NCBI GenBank assembly: GCA_004352715.1
Contig: SCFE01000058.1
Coordinates: forward strand, 1,006,380 to 1,070,379
From: Hofstenia miamia
Lineage: Eukaryota; Xenacoelomorpha; Acoela
Direction: 5' to 3'
DNA: 64,000 nt
Shown: in pieces, positions 1-13,030 of the stretch
How positions within the stretch are numbered: position 1 is the first letter of the stretch
Layout of the letters: each line of letters opens with the position of its first letter
The notes under the pieces: model-generated
Told to the model about the DNA's origin: nothing
Database searches by the model: none
The model's input: the letters and a program-made list of their open reading frames with translations, nothing else
Position numbers and translations under genes: made by a program

Positions 1-693
1 TAAGAATTTGGAGGAAATGCAATCTTTTGGCTGCTTTTTTAACCATGTGCATAATATTTTCTTCCCATGTGAGATTGTCTTGAACTACTAATCCAAGGAG
101 TTTAGCTGATTGAACTCGCTGAATACTATCATCTGTTATTTGAACTTCAGATGGCAAGTTAAAGTTATGCAAGGGACAAATAGTAATTTCTTTTGATTTT
201 ATTAGATTAAGTTGCATAAGCGATTTGCTGGCCCAATTTTTCACTCTGTGAACTAAACATTCAGATTCTGAAGGACTATCACGCGAGCAAACTTCCCCCA
301 GATTGTTAGATCGTCCACAAATTTGACTCTGTTGGGCCAAAAACTCATTAAAGAGTTAACAAAAAGTATAAAAAGCCAATGTCCAAGTTTGGTTCCTTGA
401 GGTACGCCTGCATACAACGTATTCCACAGTAAAAGTGTTCCGCAAGGTAAACGAACTCTTTGTTGATGACCAGATAAGAAGCTTATGATCCAATTGCATG
501 TATAGTTGCTAACGTTAATTTCTCTCAGTCTGTTAATTAATATTGGATGACTAACTAAATCAAAAGCCTTTCTGAAATCAATAAAAAATATTCGTATGTA
601 TTGCCCAGTGCTTTCCAATTGATTTATCCAATTATGTGTCATATCAAGGAGTGCGTATAGGGTGCAACGACCCGGGATAACTCCATATTGTTC
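1..693 (-). pseudogene. LINE reverse transcriptase fragment (5' side lost in gap)
   Basis: Non-LTR retrotransposon reverse transcriptase, which would copy element RNA at a nicked target. Reading leftward from 692, the translation shows the RT palm: IRIFFIDFRKAFDLVSH (motif A), AGVPQGTKLG (motif B-like) and KFVDDLTI (degenerate YxDD-type motif C, around 340-300). After a break near 252, another frame continues with the thumb (LLGLVVQDNLTWEENI, around 100-60). The change of frame and the degenerate catalytic box mark it as dead. The upstream part is hidden by the N gap. The jockey/CR1/RTE clade cannot be separated from this piece. Confidence 0.8.
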
Positions 694-1693
694 NNNNNNN
701 NNNNNNNNNNNNNNNNNNNNNNNNNNNNNNNNNNNNNNNNNNNNNNNNNNNNNNNNNNNNNNNNNNNNNNNNNNNNNNNNNNNNNNNNNNNNNNNNNNNN
801 NNNNNNNNNNNNNNNNNNNNNNNNNNNNNNNNNNNNNNNNNNNNNNNNNNNNNNNNNNNNNNNNNNNNNNNNNNNNNNNNNNNNNNNNNNNNNNNNNNNN
901 NNNNNNNNNNNNNNNNNNNNNNNNNNNNNNNNNNNNNNNNNNNNNNNNNNNNNNNNNNNNNNNNNNNNNNNNNNNNNNNNNNNNNNNNNNNNNNNNNNNN
1001 NNNNNNNNNNNNNNNNNNNNNNNNNNNNNNNNNNNNNNNNNNNNNNNNNNNNNNNNNNNNNNNNNNNNNNNNNNNNNNNNNNNNNNNNNNNNNNNNNNNN
1101 NNNNNNNNNNNNNNNNNNNNNNNNNNNNNNNNNNNNNNNNNNNNNNNNNNNNNNNNNNNNNNNNNNNNNNNNNNNNNNNNNNNNNNNNNNNNNNNNNNNN
1201 NNNNNNNNNNNNNNNNNNNNNNNNNNNNNNNNNNNNNNNNNNNNNNNNNNNNNNNNNNNNNNNNNNNNNNNNNNNNNNNNNNNNNNNNNNNNNNNNNNNN
1301 NNNNNNNNNNNNNNNNNNNNNNNNNNNNNNNNNNNNNNNNNNNNNNNNNNNNNNNNNNNNNNNNNNNNNNNNNNNNNNNNNNNNNNNNNNNNNNNNNNNN
1401 NNNNNNNNNNNNNNNNNNNNNNNNNNNNNNNNNNNNNNNNNNNNNNNNNNNNNNNNNNNNNNNNNNNNNNNNNNNNNNNNNNNNNNNNNNNNNNNNNNNN
1501 NNNNNNNNNNNNNNNNNNNNNNNNNNNNNNNNNNNNNNNNNNNNNNNNNNNNNNNNNNNNNNNNNNNNNNNNNNNNNNNNNNNNNNNNNNNNNNNNNNNN
1601 NNNNNNNNNNNNNNNNNNNNNNNNNNNNNNNNNNNNNNNNNNNNNNNNNNNNNNNNNNNNNNNNNNNNNNNNNNNNNNNNNNNNNNNNNNNNN
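694..1693. other. Assembly gap (1000 N)
   Basis: A run of exactly 1000 N, so probably a gap of unknown size. Open frames that run through it are meaningless. Confidence 0.99.
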
Positions 1694-2304
1694 GAAATGC
1701 TTGTTGAAAGTCGCAAATGTAATAATTCAACTTTGCAAAAGAGATATGAGTTCTTTATAAAAAAATATCTCAATTTTCGACTTTTATGTCCAATTCCGAA
1801 TGACATGGGGGAGGAACCCACCCACGACCCCGGTCAACCTATGTCCACTTTTATAACTTCTTTCAGGTTCTGATCTCAACCACTTAAACTTTTTTCCAAT
1901 TCAATAATTTTTCCATTTTCTATATCCCACATTATCTCAATTCTTTTCAAACAAACATTTCTTCATTCAATACCTTCAACTCTACAATCAAACCCTATCT
2001 CTGTGCAATTATTTCGAATAAATTATTCCAAATTCAACCTCTCTCAAGTGGGTTTTCTAATCTCTTCTGTCTGAGCCCTCTAACAACAGGCGAATTCATT
2101 GCTATTTGCTTTCAACTCATTTCAAAAGTTCAAATTATAACATTACTTGGGTTTAGAAAAAGAACGAATATTTTGACCTGAAATAATGTAATCAAACCAA
2201 AAAACTATACATTAGCATTTACATGTGTTTACGATATTTGTAGTGCCCATTGTTCTGTTTTTTACATCATTAAGCTATTGGCCACTACAGCTGATTCAGA
2301 ATAA

Positions 2305-3257
2305 ATATGCACTTCTACTGGGCTTATCATCAATAGCAGACGATGTTATTTCTCTCATCAGCTACACTAAGAAGTACACTCTGAAATTACACGAAAATTA
2401 TTTTTCATTAAAACTTGTTTGTTTAACAAATTCTAAGAAAATTTCTGCTCTTCAATCTTCAATTTGTTGTTGATTATTTAAACATTATGTTGTTACTTAT
2501 TTGAACGTAGACCTATTTACCATTATCAGGTTACTGCAACTTTGTCTTAAATTTAAAATTACATGTACTTAAAATCTTTCATCTCTAACTCCAATTTTAA
2601 GCGTATGGTTTAAATGTATTAATATTGAATAATAAGAAAAGTAGTAAGTGTTCACATGAAGTAAGCTATTAGGTTATACGCCGTTTCAAGCCCTTGATTT
2701 TTTGCAGCGGCGGCGGGGAGCTCTACTACTTAAGTATGTCAATTTGGAGCTATGCAAGCAGAAACTTTGAATTATGTTGANATATGCACTTCTACTGGGC
2801 TTATCATCAATAGCAGACGATGTTATTTCTCTCATCAGCTACACTAAGAAGTACACTCTGAAATTACACGAAAATTATTTTTCATTAAAACTTGTTTGTT
2901 TAACAAATTCTAAGAAAATTTCTGCTCTTCAATCTTCAATTTGTTGTTGATTATTTAAACATTATGTTGTTACTTATTTGAACGTAGACCTATTTACCAT
3001 TATCAGGTTACTGCAACTTTGTCTTAAATTTAAAATTACATGTACTTAAAATCTTTCATCTCTAACTCCAATTTTAAGCGTATGGTTTAAATGTATTAAT
3101 ATTGAATAATAAGAAAAGTAGTAAGTGTTCACATGAAGTAAGCTATTAGGTTATACGCCGTTTCAAGCCCTTGATTTTTTGCAGCGGCGGCGGGGAGCTC
3201 TACTACTTAAGTATGTCAATTTGGAGCTATGCAAGCAGAAACTTTGAATTATGTTGA
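2305..3257. repeat. 476-bp direct duplication across a single n (assembly join)
   Basis: Bases 2,305-2,780 are repeated at 2,782-3,257 with no difference I can see, separated only by one n at 2,781. The same pattern recurs at two other single n positions. This fits two contig ends that overlap but were not merged, rather than a biological tandem repeat. Confidence 0.85.
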
Positions 3258-6200
3258 AAAATTGAAATCTTTTAGAGACTTCATTATGGAATTCTACAGC
3301 ACAAAAATAATGAAAATTGGGATTCAATTGTAATCATACACAAATGCGTCTTATATTACACTTACCATTCTCTTGACTACAATTTCTGGATTTCACATGA
3401 TATATGCCATGAAAGAATTCGATTCATGTACATATTCTTTTGATTACAATCAACTTTTGCCCATTTCATAATTTAAATAATTGAAAAGACTTAAAGAAGT
3501 ACAATTGTGTCCACATTATTCGTTATATCCTTAAAAAGATATTCATCAAATGTAGCGGAAATTGTATTTCACATAATTGAGGTCTTTTAGGTGGCTAAAT
3601 TTTCTTCTATATATGTGACCCAATACTTGATTAGTCTCACTTATCTATAAAACCATTACTTAGCCCCACTGAGTTTGTTCTTAGTCCAATCACATTCAAT
3701 TTAGTCTCAAAAGCTTTTTCTGGTCCCATATTTCCATTGGTCCTAATGTATAGCTTTTTTCACAAAAATTTACAAAGTTATTTGGAATCTTCTGAGATAT
3801 GTGGTCTGAACTTCTTTATTTTTTATTCTAATCCCATGTTCGTCCTAGTTTCTCTAAAATATTTCGTTCCAGGTTCCAGTCCGATGTGACGGATAACAGT
3901 AAATCTCATGAAACGTAGTTGTATCGCTGACCCTATTTCACTTGAAGTGCTTTCATGTTTACTGCTTTATCTAAATATTTGCAAACCAAGCCTTTCCAAA
4001 AATTAATTTTGTCAAGAGCGTAGATAATTTAATTTAAAATAAGACAACTAGGTTACTAAAAATCTTGTGTAGTTCAATTGCAAGTCCTAATCATTCATTC
4101 CTGTAACTGCAATATTTAAGCAAACTTTGCTCCCTAAGCCGTCACAAACCGTTAAATACAAAATATCTCGATGTACTTTGAGATAGTTGTATATTTCTTT
4201 CAGTTTTTTAACTGGGTAAGGTCAAGGCCAAAATTAATTTAGGTGGCAATTGCAACCCTTGGCCACCGTAGCTACGTCCCTCCCTGCAAATAATACAATT
4301 TTGATAGCGTTTGATTTTGCTGACATCATAAATATTACTTTTTTTACATCTACTATAGTTCACAAAAAATTTAAAAAACTCGACGGCTTTGTTTAATGGA
4401 GTATTCCTAGTCTCAAAGAATACAATTTATTTTGGGACTTTCTAGTTCACATTGATATGCTTAATCTATCATTAACAACTTTTCATGTTCTTCAATATAT
4501 GCTAATATGCAAGATATCACTATTTTTCAGTTTTCGATTTGTTGACAGATTAATTCATGTCTTAATTTAAGTGTTTTTAATCAACTATAAGTACGATATT
4601 TGTATGTAAATAATCCTTTCAAAAATTATATAGTTAGAATATATAGTATTCTTAACAATTATTTGCAGCTCTCACTTGAGGTAAAATACGAGTTTATTGG
4701 AAACTTCACAATGAACATTTGGAAAAACTTGCAAAAATGATCTAATAGTGCAAATTTTAAATCTTGTGTTAAAATATTATTTTAGTTGAAAGCTATTGCT
4801 ACATCTGTTTGATTTCAAAATATGCAAACCTATGATCTCATCTTTCCAATTCAATACTATTTCTCGCAAGTTACATTATAGGAAATGAAATTCCACAGCA
4901 AAAACTTTATGTTCCCACATCACATGCAAATCCATTATGGAAGCAGAATGGAAACATAATGTAAACTTAGTGTTTCCACATAACATAAAGAAACATTAAG
5001 GAAACAAAATATGCTAATAAAATACTGTTCTTATACTATGTTTCACATTTTAAATTTATTAAGCTTATTAATTTATGTGAAATTGCAATAACTATTTTTA
5101 TAAGGAATTCTGTAAAATATGAAATAATAAAATGTATTGAATTAAGCAACGCTTATTCTAAGAGATTATTGTTATGATTATTACAATAGTTAAATGATTT
5201 CATTAACCTAAGCACACTTCATTTAGTTTCATACGAGATTAGCCATGGATTTCTACTGTATACCTGGATGAACAACTATATATTATCCGCAAAGGGGTGA
5301 CATCCGAATTAGGCTTACTTACATTAATGCCGCTTATGTTAAATATAAATGTGAATTAGAAATGTAATACATTTTCCATAAATTAGCTATTCAAGAATAA
5401 GTATTGGAATCATTTGTCTTAGTCTCACTAAAATACGCAATAAAATATTTTAACCACCTGTTAAATAGCTTCTTAATGAAAGCTACTTCTTTGAGCAAAA
5501 TATATTTTCAAAATTTAAATTGTTTTAATCACAAAGCTTCATAAAGAGCAAAGAAAAAGAGCAAATGATATCTCAATGATTAACGCCCAAACATCGCATG
5601 TACGAAGATTATCCACAGAGGAAATTTGCTTGAAATAATGTGAGGTTAAGACAGTAACGACATAGCTACGATCACTTGGTTCATAGAGCTCATCTTGATC
5701 AAACTTTTAGAACCAGAATTAGGCATATCAATATTCATGTTGAAGATTTACATTCTTGGCATTTAATATGCCCATCAAACCCTACTGTAATCACGGTCTT
5801 GCAATTTTTAGCAATGTAAACAAATGAGTTCAAAAGGCTTCCATCACAGGCAAAATTTGATGTAACAAGTCTCTTTAACTAACCAAATTAAAGAATGATC
5901 TATTTTTTTACGTCTCTGTTCTTTTAGAAACATTTTGATTTGTGAAAATTGTAAAAACTATCTTAAATATAATGTTTCCACTGTTTGTTTCAAAACCAAT
6001 GGAATGGTTGTATATCAACATAATTGAAGAGTTTCTTGATGTGATCGTATTGTATCCTTGTGGAGAATTTTACACCAATTCTCTGCTTGCAGTGTATTTA
6101 TTGCTTCCTTTCATTTTTTTGCATGAACCTACCCAGCAACATAATTATGAGTATATAAATTCACTTCTAAATGCTCATCCATTGTCATAGTGTGCAGATT

Positions 6201-7981
6201 TTCATATCACCAATTTATGTCTTCTCTATTGTTTTTAGGAGCTTCATCAAATATAATCATTTCAATACTTTTAATCTGATAATCAGAAATATTAATTAAT
6301 ATAGAATCCTTTTTAATTCCAATGTAATAATTGACACCATTCAATAGGCGTTACCAGCTTCAGAAAAGGTATCCAATAAGTGAACAGATTTTGTTGTCGA
6401 GCTACATTCACAATCTTAAAACATTGACTATAATATCTTTAAGAAAAGAAGCAATTTTTTAGTAACACTATATTTTTTATCATAAAATTCCAAGAATTTC
6501 AATGACGAACAGAAATTCATTGAAGATTATTTAGGGTTTAAGGAAATCGAATTCAATTTGAAGATCAACTTAATATGACTGCAAAGCTCGCCCTGATATA
6601 CAGTATGAATGTGATCAAAGATTACTACTCTCCAAATTGAAAAATTCATATTTGGGAATTTGAAAAACTTTAGGATCAATAAAATTATACATCATATTTT
6701 ATATATTATAAGTATAATCAATTAGCAGAATTATAAATTCTGAAGAAAATATAGGATGTGGAATAGGGGACTGAATCACCCATGTTATACTTAATACACA
6801 ATTCAGAATAGAAGTGCTATTCAATGGAACAAAACAGTAAAAGGTTTAGAAACTGCGAAAAACACTTCATGAAAAGCTTTTGATAAAATGGAGTTATTCA
6901 AGTACACAATAATGTGTATATTTTTCAGTTATTGACTTTATCATGAATACGTTTAGGCGGACATTAACTAGCTCACCTTATCTTGAAAAAGTGAAAATAT
7001 ATTAATAGGAAAACAAAGTCATCCTTTGCAAGTGCTTTGAGCAAACAATGTTATTAGAAGATGTCGACCAATTTGTGCTAGAGATTCTATTCATCCACCA
7101 TTTTTGCATTAGACGAAATATATTTAAATATCTTTTACATTGGAATTTCATGCAATGTTAATATCTTTTCTATGAATGAATTTTGTCTTTAATACATAAT
7201 TGTATACAGAATTTATACAGCATCGGATTATAATATGGTGGAATTCTAGGCTTGATTATTGTGCTGCAATATCAATGTTAACGATATGGATTTCTGCGAT
7301 ATATATGCATAGCAGAAATCCACGTTAATGGCCTAATTGAGATGTCGCCACTTAGCGGCCGAAATTTAGTCATTCATCCAGATATATCCTAAATGCATTT
7401 AGGAGTCCATGTAGAAATCCATGGATTAGCGTTTTTGAAAGATAAATTTTCAGTAGATACAGTTATTGTCTATATTCTGCATATTTTTGTTATTGGGAGT
7501 ATTATTATATTTAGTGCAATTTATGCAAATTCTATTTTAGATATTGTACAGAAAAGAATCAACGTTTGTTATTTGAAACCTGAGCTTATTGTAACGAAAT
7601 GCGTTAATATTTAATCCATTCATCGCAACTTATCAACCACTTGTTTAGAATCACTAACAATATTAATGCGGCTGTTGATGAAATTTGTTGTTTGATATCC
7701 GTTGCATGCTGGTATTATTTTTGTTAATTCCTATAAATGATATTTTAGGAGTATTGATTGTCTAAATCGGATAATGATTAAATATGGACGTTTGTGTGGA
7801 TATTTTAAATAGGATTTATTTTTAGTTCTTTGTATTTCAGGTAAAATTTTATATTCTATACATAATTTAAATTACAATACATTAGCATAACTATTTTCAA
7901 TTAAAGCGTTCATCAAATAATTCAATTATCGAAGTCGATTCTTTTAAATAACAGTAAGTTATATTATGCTTATTATTAAGG

Positions 7982-7986
<5 letters not shown>

Positions 7987-8014
<28 letters not shown>
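7987..8014. repeat. (TA)n microsatellite
   Basis: About 14 uninterrupted TA units in AT-rich intergenic DNA. Confidence 0.95.
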
Positions 8015-9259
8015 ATGCAAAAACTTTGCATGTAATGAATAACGTCCGAAATTTCTAAGGCATTTAGCAAGGATCGCGGTTTGTTTACAAAACGCAGATG
8101 TGTATAAGAGACACCAGCAGTATTCACTAGAATTTATTGTAGCGAAATTAATTAACTTCAATTTGTATCATGCTCAACGGTAAAAATAACATTCTCATTA
8201 ATTTTTTTTTGATAATGCAGGTAAATAGTTTTAAGATTTTGACTGATTCTGGATTTTTTTGCTACTTTTTTCAAGAATCATATTATCGTTTTAGACAAAT
8301 TCAATTTTTTTTAGCAAATATCGAAATTCCATAGATGCTACGTTTGTTAATTTAATGTCTACTTAGTTCTGCAATTTTATTTCGTTTGAACTTAATTAAG
8401 AAAGTATAGTTAAATGCATACATGTATACGTATACAGTATATATAGACCATTAATTTTTGCAATAAAAATGAGTCAATCTCTGAAAATATTCGATGTTGG
8501 TAGCAGATTTTGACTTCGTTTGCCTCCTGAATTTGCATCTCTTCGACGTTGTTTCAAAGGAGCTGTGTTTGCTGGGTCACATTCCAATATTACATTTAGT
8601 AGCTCTTATTTTACATTTTAAAATCCCAATAAACCTAAAGTTCTCTAAAACATAATGTTTCCATTATGTTTCCACAACAAAAATTTAAAAAACATTGTGG
8701 TTCCATTATGTTTCCACTGCAAAACATTAAAAAGTATAGTTTCCATTGTCTGGAACTTGCAAAATCTTGCACGATCTTGTCAAGTTATCATGTGGAAACA
8801 TTATGTAAATGATGTGTATGGCATCATAGGGAATAGTTTTAATGTAATTCTCTAGTAGGGCTTTGAATTCTCACCAAAGCTTCTATTCTGCTATTTCATG
8901 GTTCAAGGGAAGTTATTGAAAATGCTACAGTCTAAATGTTGGGTGAAATGCTTGTGAATAAAATATACGTCTTTCGATAAGTTCAATTAAAACTAGAGTA
9001 GAAAATCTTTTTTAGTGGGTATTAGGAACCCAAATGGTAGTACTCCCAGACCGTTCTGCTAAGGCAGCCTCCACTGCGCTATTTGTGGTTAATGCCAATG
9101 TCTTAGAGGGCGTGTCACTGTACAGAGTCCTCGACCTACAGATGATGTTGCGCAATATGGTAGATGAAGATGCTGCCATGTATATGATCGTGAGACTTGT
9201 TTGCTTAGTTTTATTGTGGATAGACAGCGAGATGCGGGACGATGCTTTGTTCCGGTCTC

Positions 9260-9292
9260 GTATCTGGTCCCGCAGGGACTTGAACCAGATAC
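9260..9292. other. Nested hairpin in a GC-richer island
   Basis: GTATCTGGT (9,260-9,268) pairs perfectly with ACCAGATAC (9,284-9,292), and inside the loop TCCC-GCA-GGGA forms a second stem. It lies in a roughly 270-bp stretch (9,030-9,300) that is visibly richer in G+C than its surroundings and open in three frames. No protein family is recognised. It could be a fragment of an unknown repeat. Confidence 0.4.
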
Positions 9293-11313
9293 CGGGATCA
9301 AAAATTATACTTCAGGAGCAGATACAGGCCGGGACTGCAAAAAATGTTTCAAGACTAGATATCTATATTTGCATAATATCGAGAATACTCAGCCTAGTAT
9401 ATTATAGGCTAAACATTCGAGTTGATTACAAATAATAAGATTAATATTAATGTCACCAGCTACTTTGATGTATTAAGCATCAGACACACATTTTGGTTGA
9501 CTACATTTAGTTTAGTATTTTCGTTATCAATTTATAAATTCTTACTTGATGTGGAGTAGCAAAATTACAGACGGACCAAACAGAGACCTCTACCGCTGGT
9601 TCTTGAGCTATGTTTTTGACCGAAATTTATTTTTGAATTTATTGACTCCTACGCGTCCTAGTTATCGCAAATGCATGGTTCTTTTCGCAAAAATATTTCT
9701 TTTTTGATCGACTGACCTTGGTTGTTTTGAATACTTTATCATATTAATCTAATTAACTTTTTGTACAAAATAAACAAAAAAAGAATTAGAAGATGTAAGG
9801 AATGAGCTGACATCCAGAACAGTGGTCACTATTCTTATTGATTTTTTCCAAAGTTCTGAATGCCTTTAGTACACAGGTTTTCTTGTTTATAAAGCAAATA
9901 ATTCGCTCAAAGTGAAGGATAAAACGAAAATAAAGTCATGTACTAATTAAGTTGAATACCGAATGATGTCAAATTCGACATCAAATACTTGAAGACTTGA
10001 TGAAATTCCGAATAATATATAGCCCAGGCAGAGGAACAGGGTATGAATGATCAGTGGCATCAACAGAAAATTTTAAGTTTTCTTAATCGATTTGAAAAAT
10101 TCGTTTGAAAATGTCACTATATACAATTTGATTATAAAACCATGACTTATTCCCAACTTTAATGATGTTAGTGAATGTTCTATAGATTATGATTATCTTT
10201 ATGATCTGAGGAAGTAAATGAGACTGTTAGAAGCACATATGCAAGATGATAAAAAATTCAACAGAAATTCGCACAGAAAGTATCAGGACATATTCCTACT
10301 AACATCACATTATCAAAATTTTCAAAAAAATCTTTACATTTGATAATGATAGATAACATACAATGGAACTTGGGTGAAAATTTTTAAGCAAAAATATTAG
10401 TCAATTATTCTTAGCATGTGAATATTACTACATCTTTTTTTAAGAATAGGTAAAAGTATGAATAACTATATATTGCAAAACACATGCAATATTCATATTC
10501 CTCATTGACAACTAACACTGTGGAACACTAAAAGTAATAATAGCAATTATTCTTATAAATTTTGTGTATAAATAACAAAATTTTGTATGTGAATTATCGG
10601 GAACCATCTGTCTGAGAAAATCCTGAATCTATGATGTAATTATATAAAAAATAGATTGATTTATCGTGATTATCAGGAATTATTGAAGTGATTTGAAATT
10701 CTCAAGCAAAGTAACTATTTCGACGCTGTAGCTAAATGCATGACAAGAATTTTTTTGAAAAGTACTATTAAAATAAAAAATTAACAAGAAAGAAAAAGGT
10801 AGGAATCTCAAAAAAATGGAAAATATTGCAATTTTCATTAGTATATACTAATCGTAAAAGAGAAGTATCAATCAGTTTTGTTAATTTTTCTGCGATTCTA
10901 AGCCCAAGCACACCCAAGCAACAAATTTCTAAGGCCATGTCTATCCTAGGCCACAGGGTCATGTAATAAAAAATTTATAAAATGTGAACTTATTTGGAAT
11001 AAAAAAGCGCTGAAGCAGCATCATGTAAACATTAATTTTATTCTAGTTAAAAATGCAAACCAATTAATGTGCTACGGTATTTTTTGTTGGAAAAGTTGAT
11101 CAGGTGCGAACCTCAAAAACAAATTCCACCAAATGGGACCCTATATTTTTGTCCAGGAAGAATTTCTTCCTCACAATAATTTTGTAAGTTTCTTTCTTTA
11201 TGTAACTGAATGCTAATAATGGACACTGAAAAGTGACAGAGGAAATAACCAACGTTTAATAATTTATCTAATTTTTACGCATCTGATAATAATTCACACA
11301 ATATCAAATAATA

Positions 11314-11318
<5 letters not shown>

Positions 11319-11377
<59 letters not shown>
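11319..11377. repeat. (TA)n microsatellite
   Basis: About 29 uninterrupted TA units. Confidence 0.95.
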
Positions 11378-11380
<3 letters not shown>

Positions 11381-12867
11381 ATGGTTGTTAGTAAAGAAAA
11401 ATACACTTTAACAAAGCATAAAGTACTTAATCAATAATTCAACTATCGTTTATATGGACTATATTGAAAATCTTCTTTGATTCAATTGAGAAAGCTTGGG
11501 TATCGCACTTGAAATTTTTTCGCATTCACGAGGAACAAAGCCTTTATAGAAGCAAAAACAAATCTGCGACGCACATTAGAACTATATTCATGAAAAATAC
11601 CATTAAATCAGCATGATTAAAAGTTTTTGAAAAAGTTCCTGACTTATCAAATTTTCTCTTTATTTCCAAAAAATCGACTTTTCAAGAGGGTTTGTGGCCT
11701 AGTTTTGGCGATATTAATAGCTTATCAACTTTCGTCGATAGATGGCGTCCGGAAATTGTGCAAATGCACATAAGTAATTGACCAAGCTCAGTCTATTTAA
11801 TCTGATTTGGAAATTTTTTTACATATTGTCCTCTGTTCTACTAAGCTAAATGGTCATAAAGTTGCTTAAGACTTAGTTCTGAAAAGTTTGTACAATTTTT
11901 TTCTGAACTTATTAGCATTGTGAATACATGAGTGAAACCAAAGCCTTGGTAGACGGAGTACACTAAGGTACTTGTAAATATGCTTAGAATAACTAAATAT
12001 GAAGTTCAGAAAAATAAATAAGAAAGTAAATTTTCGAATTTTAACTTTAATTTTCTTGTACAATATTGTATTCTTAACTTCCTAAAAATTATGCTGTGCA
12101 TATTTCCAAGTAACAAATATAACTGCAAAGTCAATTGTTCAAATCGAACATTTTCTTGGGAGGCATGGCAATCAAAAACCAGAAAGTCCAAAACCTTTCT
12201 TGACTTCAATAAAGTATGAACTTGCAATTTATCATTTGTTTGCATAGTTTGCATCAAATATGTTTGCTATCTTAACTAGGACATAATTTGAAAAAAAATT
12301 GTTCCTTTTGCACAATGTCAAGTACAATGACTTAGTTGAATACACTAATATTGCAAAATATATACTTGAAATATTACATATAATTCAGATAGTATTATTT
12401 GAAATAATAATAATTTTTGATATCGTACTGCTAATTTTCTGAGTATTTTCTCATTTAAATTATATATGTAAACATTCCGTTGAGAAAATAACAATTCAGG
12501 TGAATGTAACTTACTTAAATCTCGCATTGTGGACATCAAACATCTAATTACCAGAGATCGAGTGAATGAAATGCTGGATATTTCCCCTATCATCATATTG
12601 GCTGAGCATAATCATGTTTATTGGTCAATGCTGCAAATGTATTTTGAGGCCATTTGCCTTGATACCTTTCTGTACCTTATATATTTGTTTATTTTGATCA
12701 AAATTTTCACATATCTAACTATTATCATGGCCTGGAACATTGCAGTATCATGAAAGAAAATTATCATAATACATTGACTCACAATGGAGTGAAAATGATA
12801 TGATCCTATGTGTAGTTCTGGATACAATAACATATCAATGTATATAGCATTTTCTTTTCTTCTTCAG

Positions 12868-13030
12868 GATACTTGGTTGAAAGCTATGGGTCGTAAACAA
12901 ATTGTTGCTTCTAAATCCAGCAACATATGTAAACGTCATTTTACCATAAATTCGTTTGCTTACTTGACATCAGGTCGGAAAACTTGAAAAATGCTTTCCC
13001 ACAATATTTGACTTCCCAAAAAGTTTGCAG
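12868..13030 (+). pseudogene. THAP zinc-finger exon, frameshifted
   Basis: C-terminal half of a THAP domain, a C2CH DNA-binding finger found in cellular THAP proteins and in P-element transposases. The translation from the acceptor reads DTWLKAMGRK..., then SNICKRHFTINSF (the Cys-x2-His half of the zinc site), and ends in a CFPTIFDFPKSLQ segment like the family AVPTIF box. The last segment is in a different frame: one extra A near 12,980 puts a TGA in frame. Sequence on both sides looks like splice sites: pyrimidine-rich TTCTTCTTCAG before 12,868 and CAG|GTGAGA after 13,030. The exon with the first two cysteines was not found upstream. It is either a dying host THAP gene or an exon of a P-type transposon. 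Confidence 0.6.

Larger units (their letters stand above)
1694..12867. other. Gene-poor AT-rich stretch
   Basis: No recognisable coding region on either strand. The open frames here are under 135 codons and have low-complexity, AT-driven composition with no family motif. Within it are an assembly duplication (2,305-3,257), two TA microsatellites, loosely similar segments with a GTTTCCA/TGGAAAC theme near 4,905-5,010 and 8,655-8,805, and a short GC-richer island near 9,030-9,300. Confidence 0.6.

Noticed and set aside
253-1873. Long open frames through the first N gap
   Set aside because: Most of their length is N; only the flanking LINE sequence is real.
9270-9300. tRNA-like B box (GGTTCAAGTCC on the minus strand)
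   Set aside because: The flanks do not form a T stem and no A box or cloverleaf could be placed; it is part of the 9,260-9,292 hairpin.
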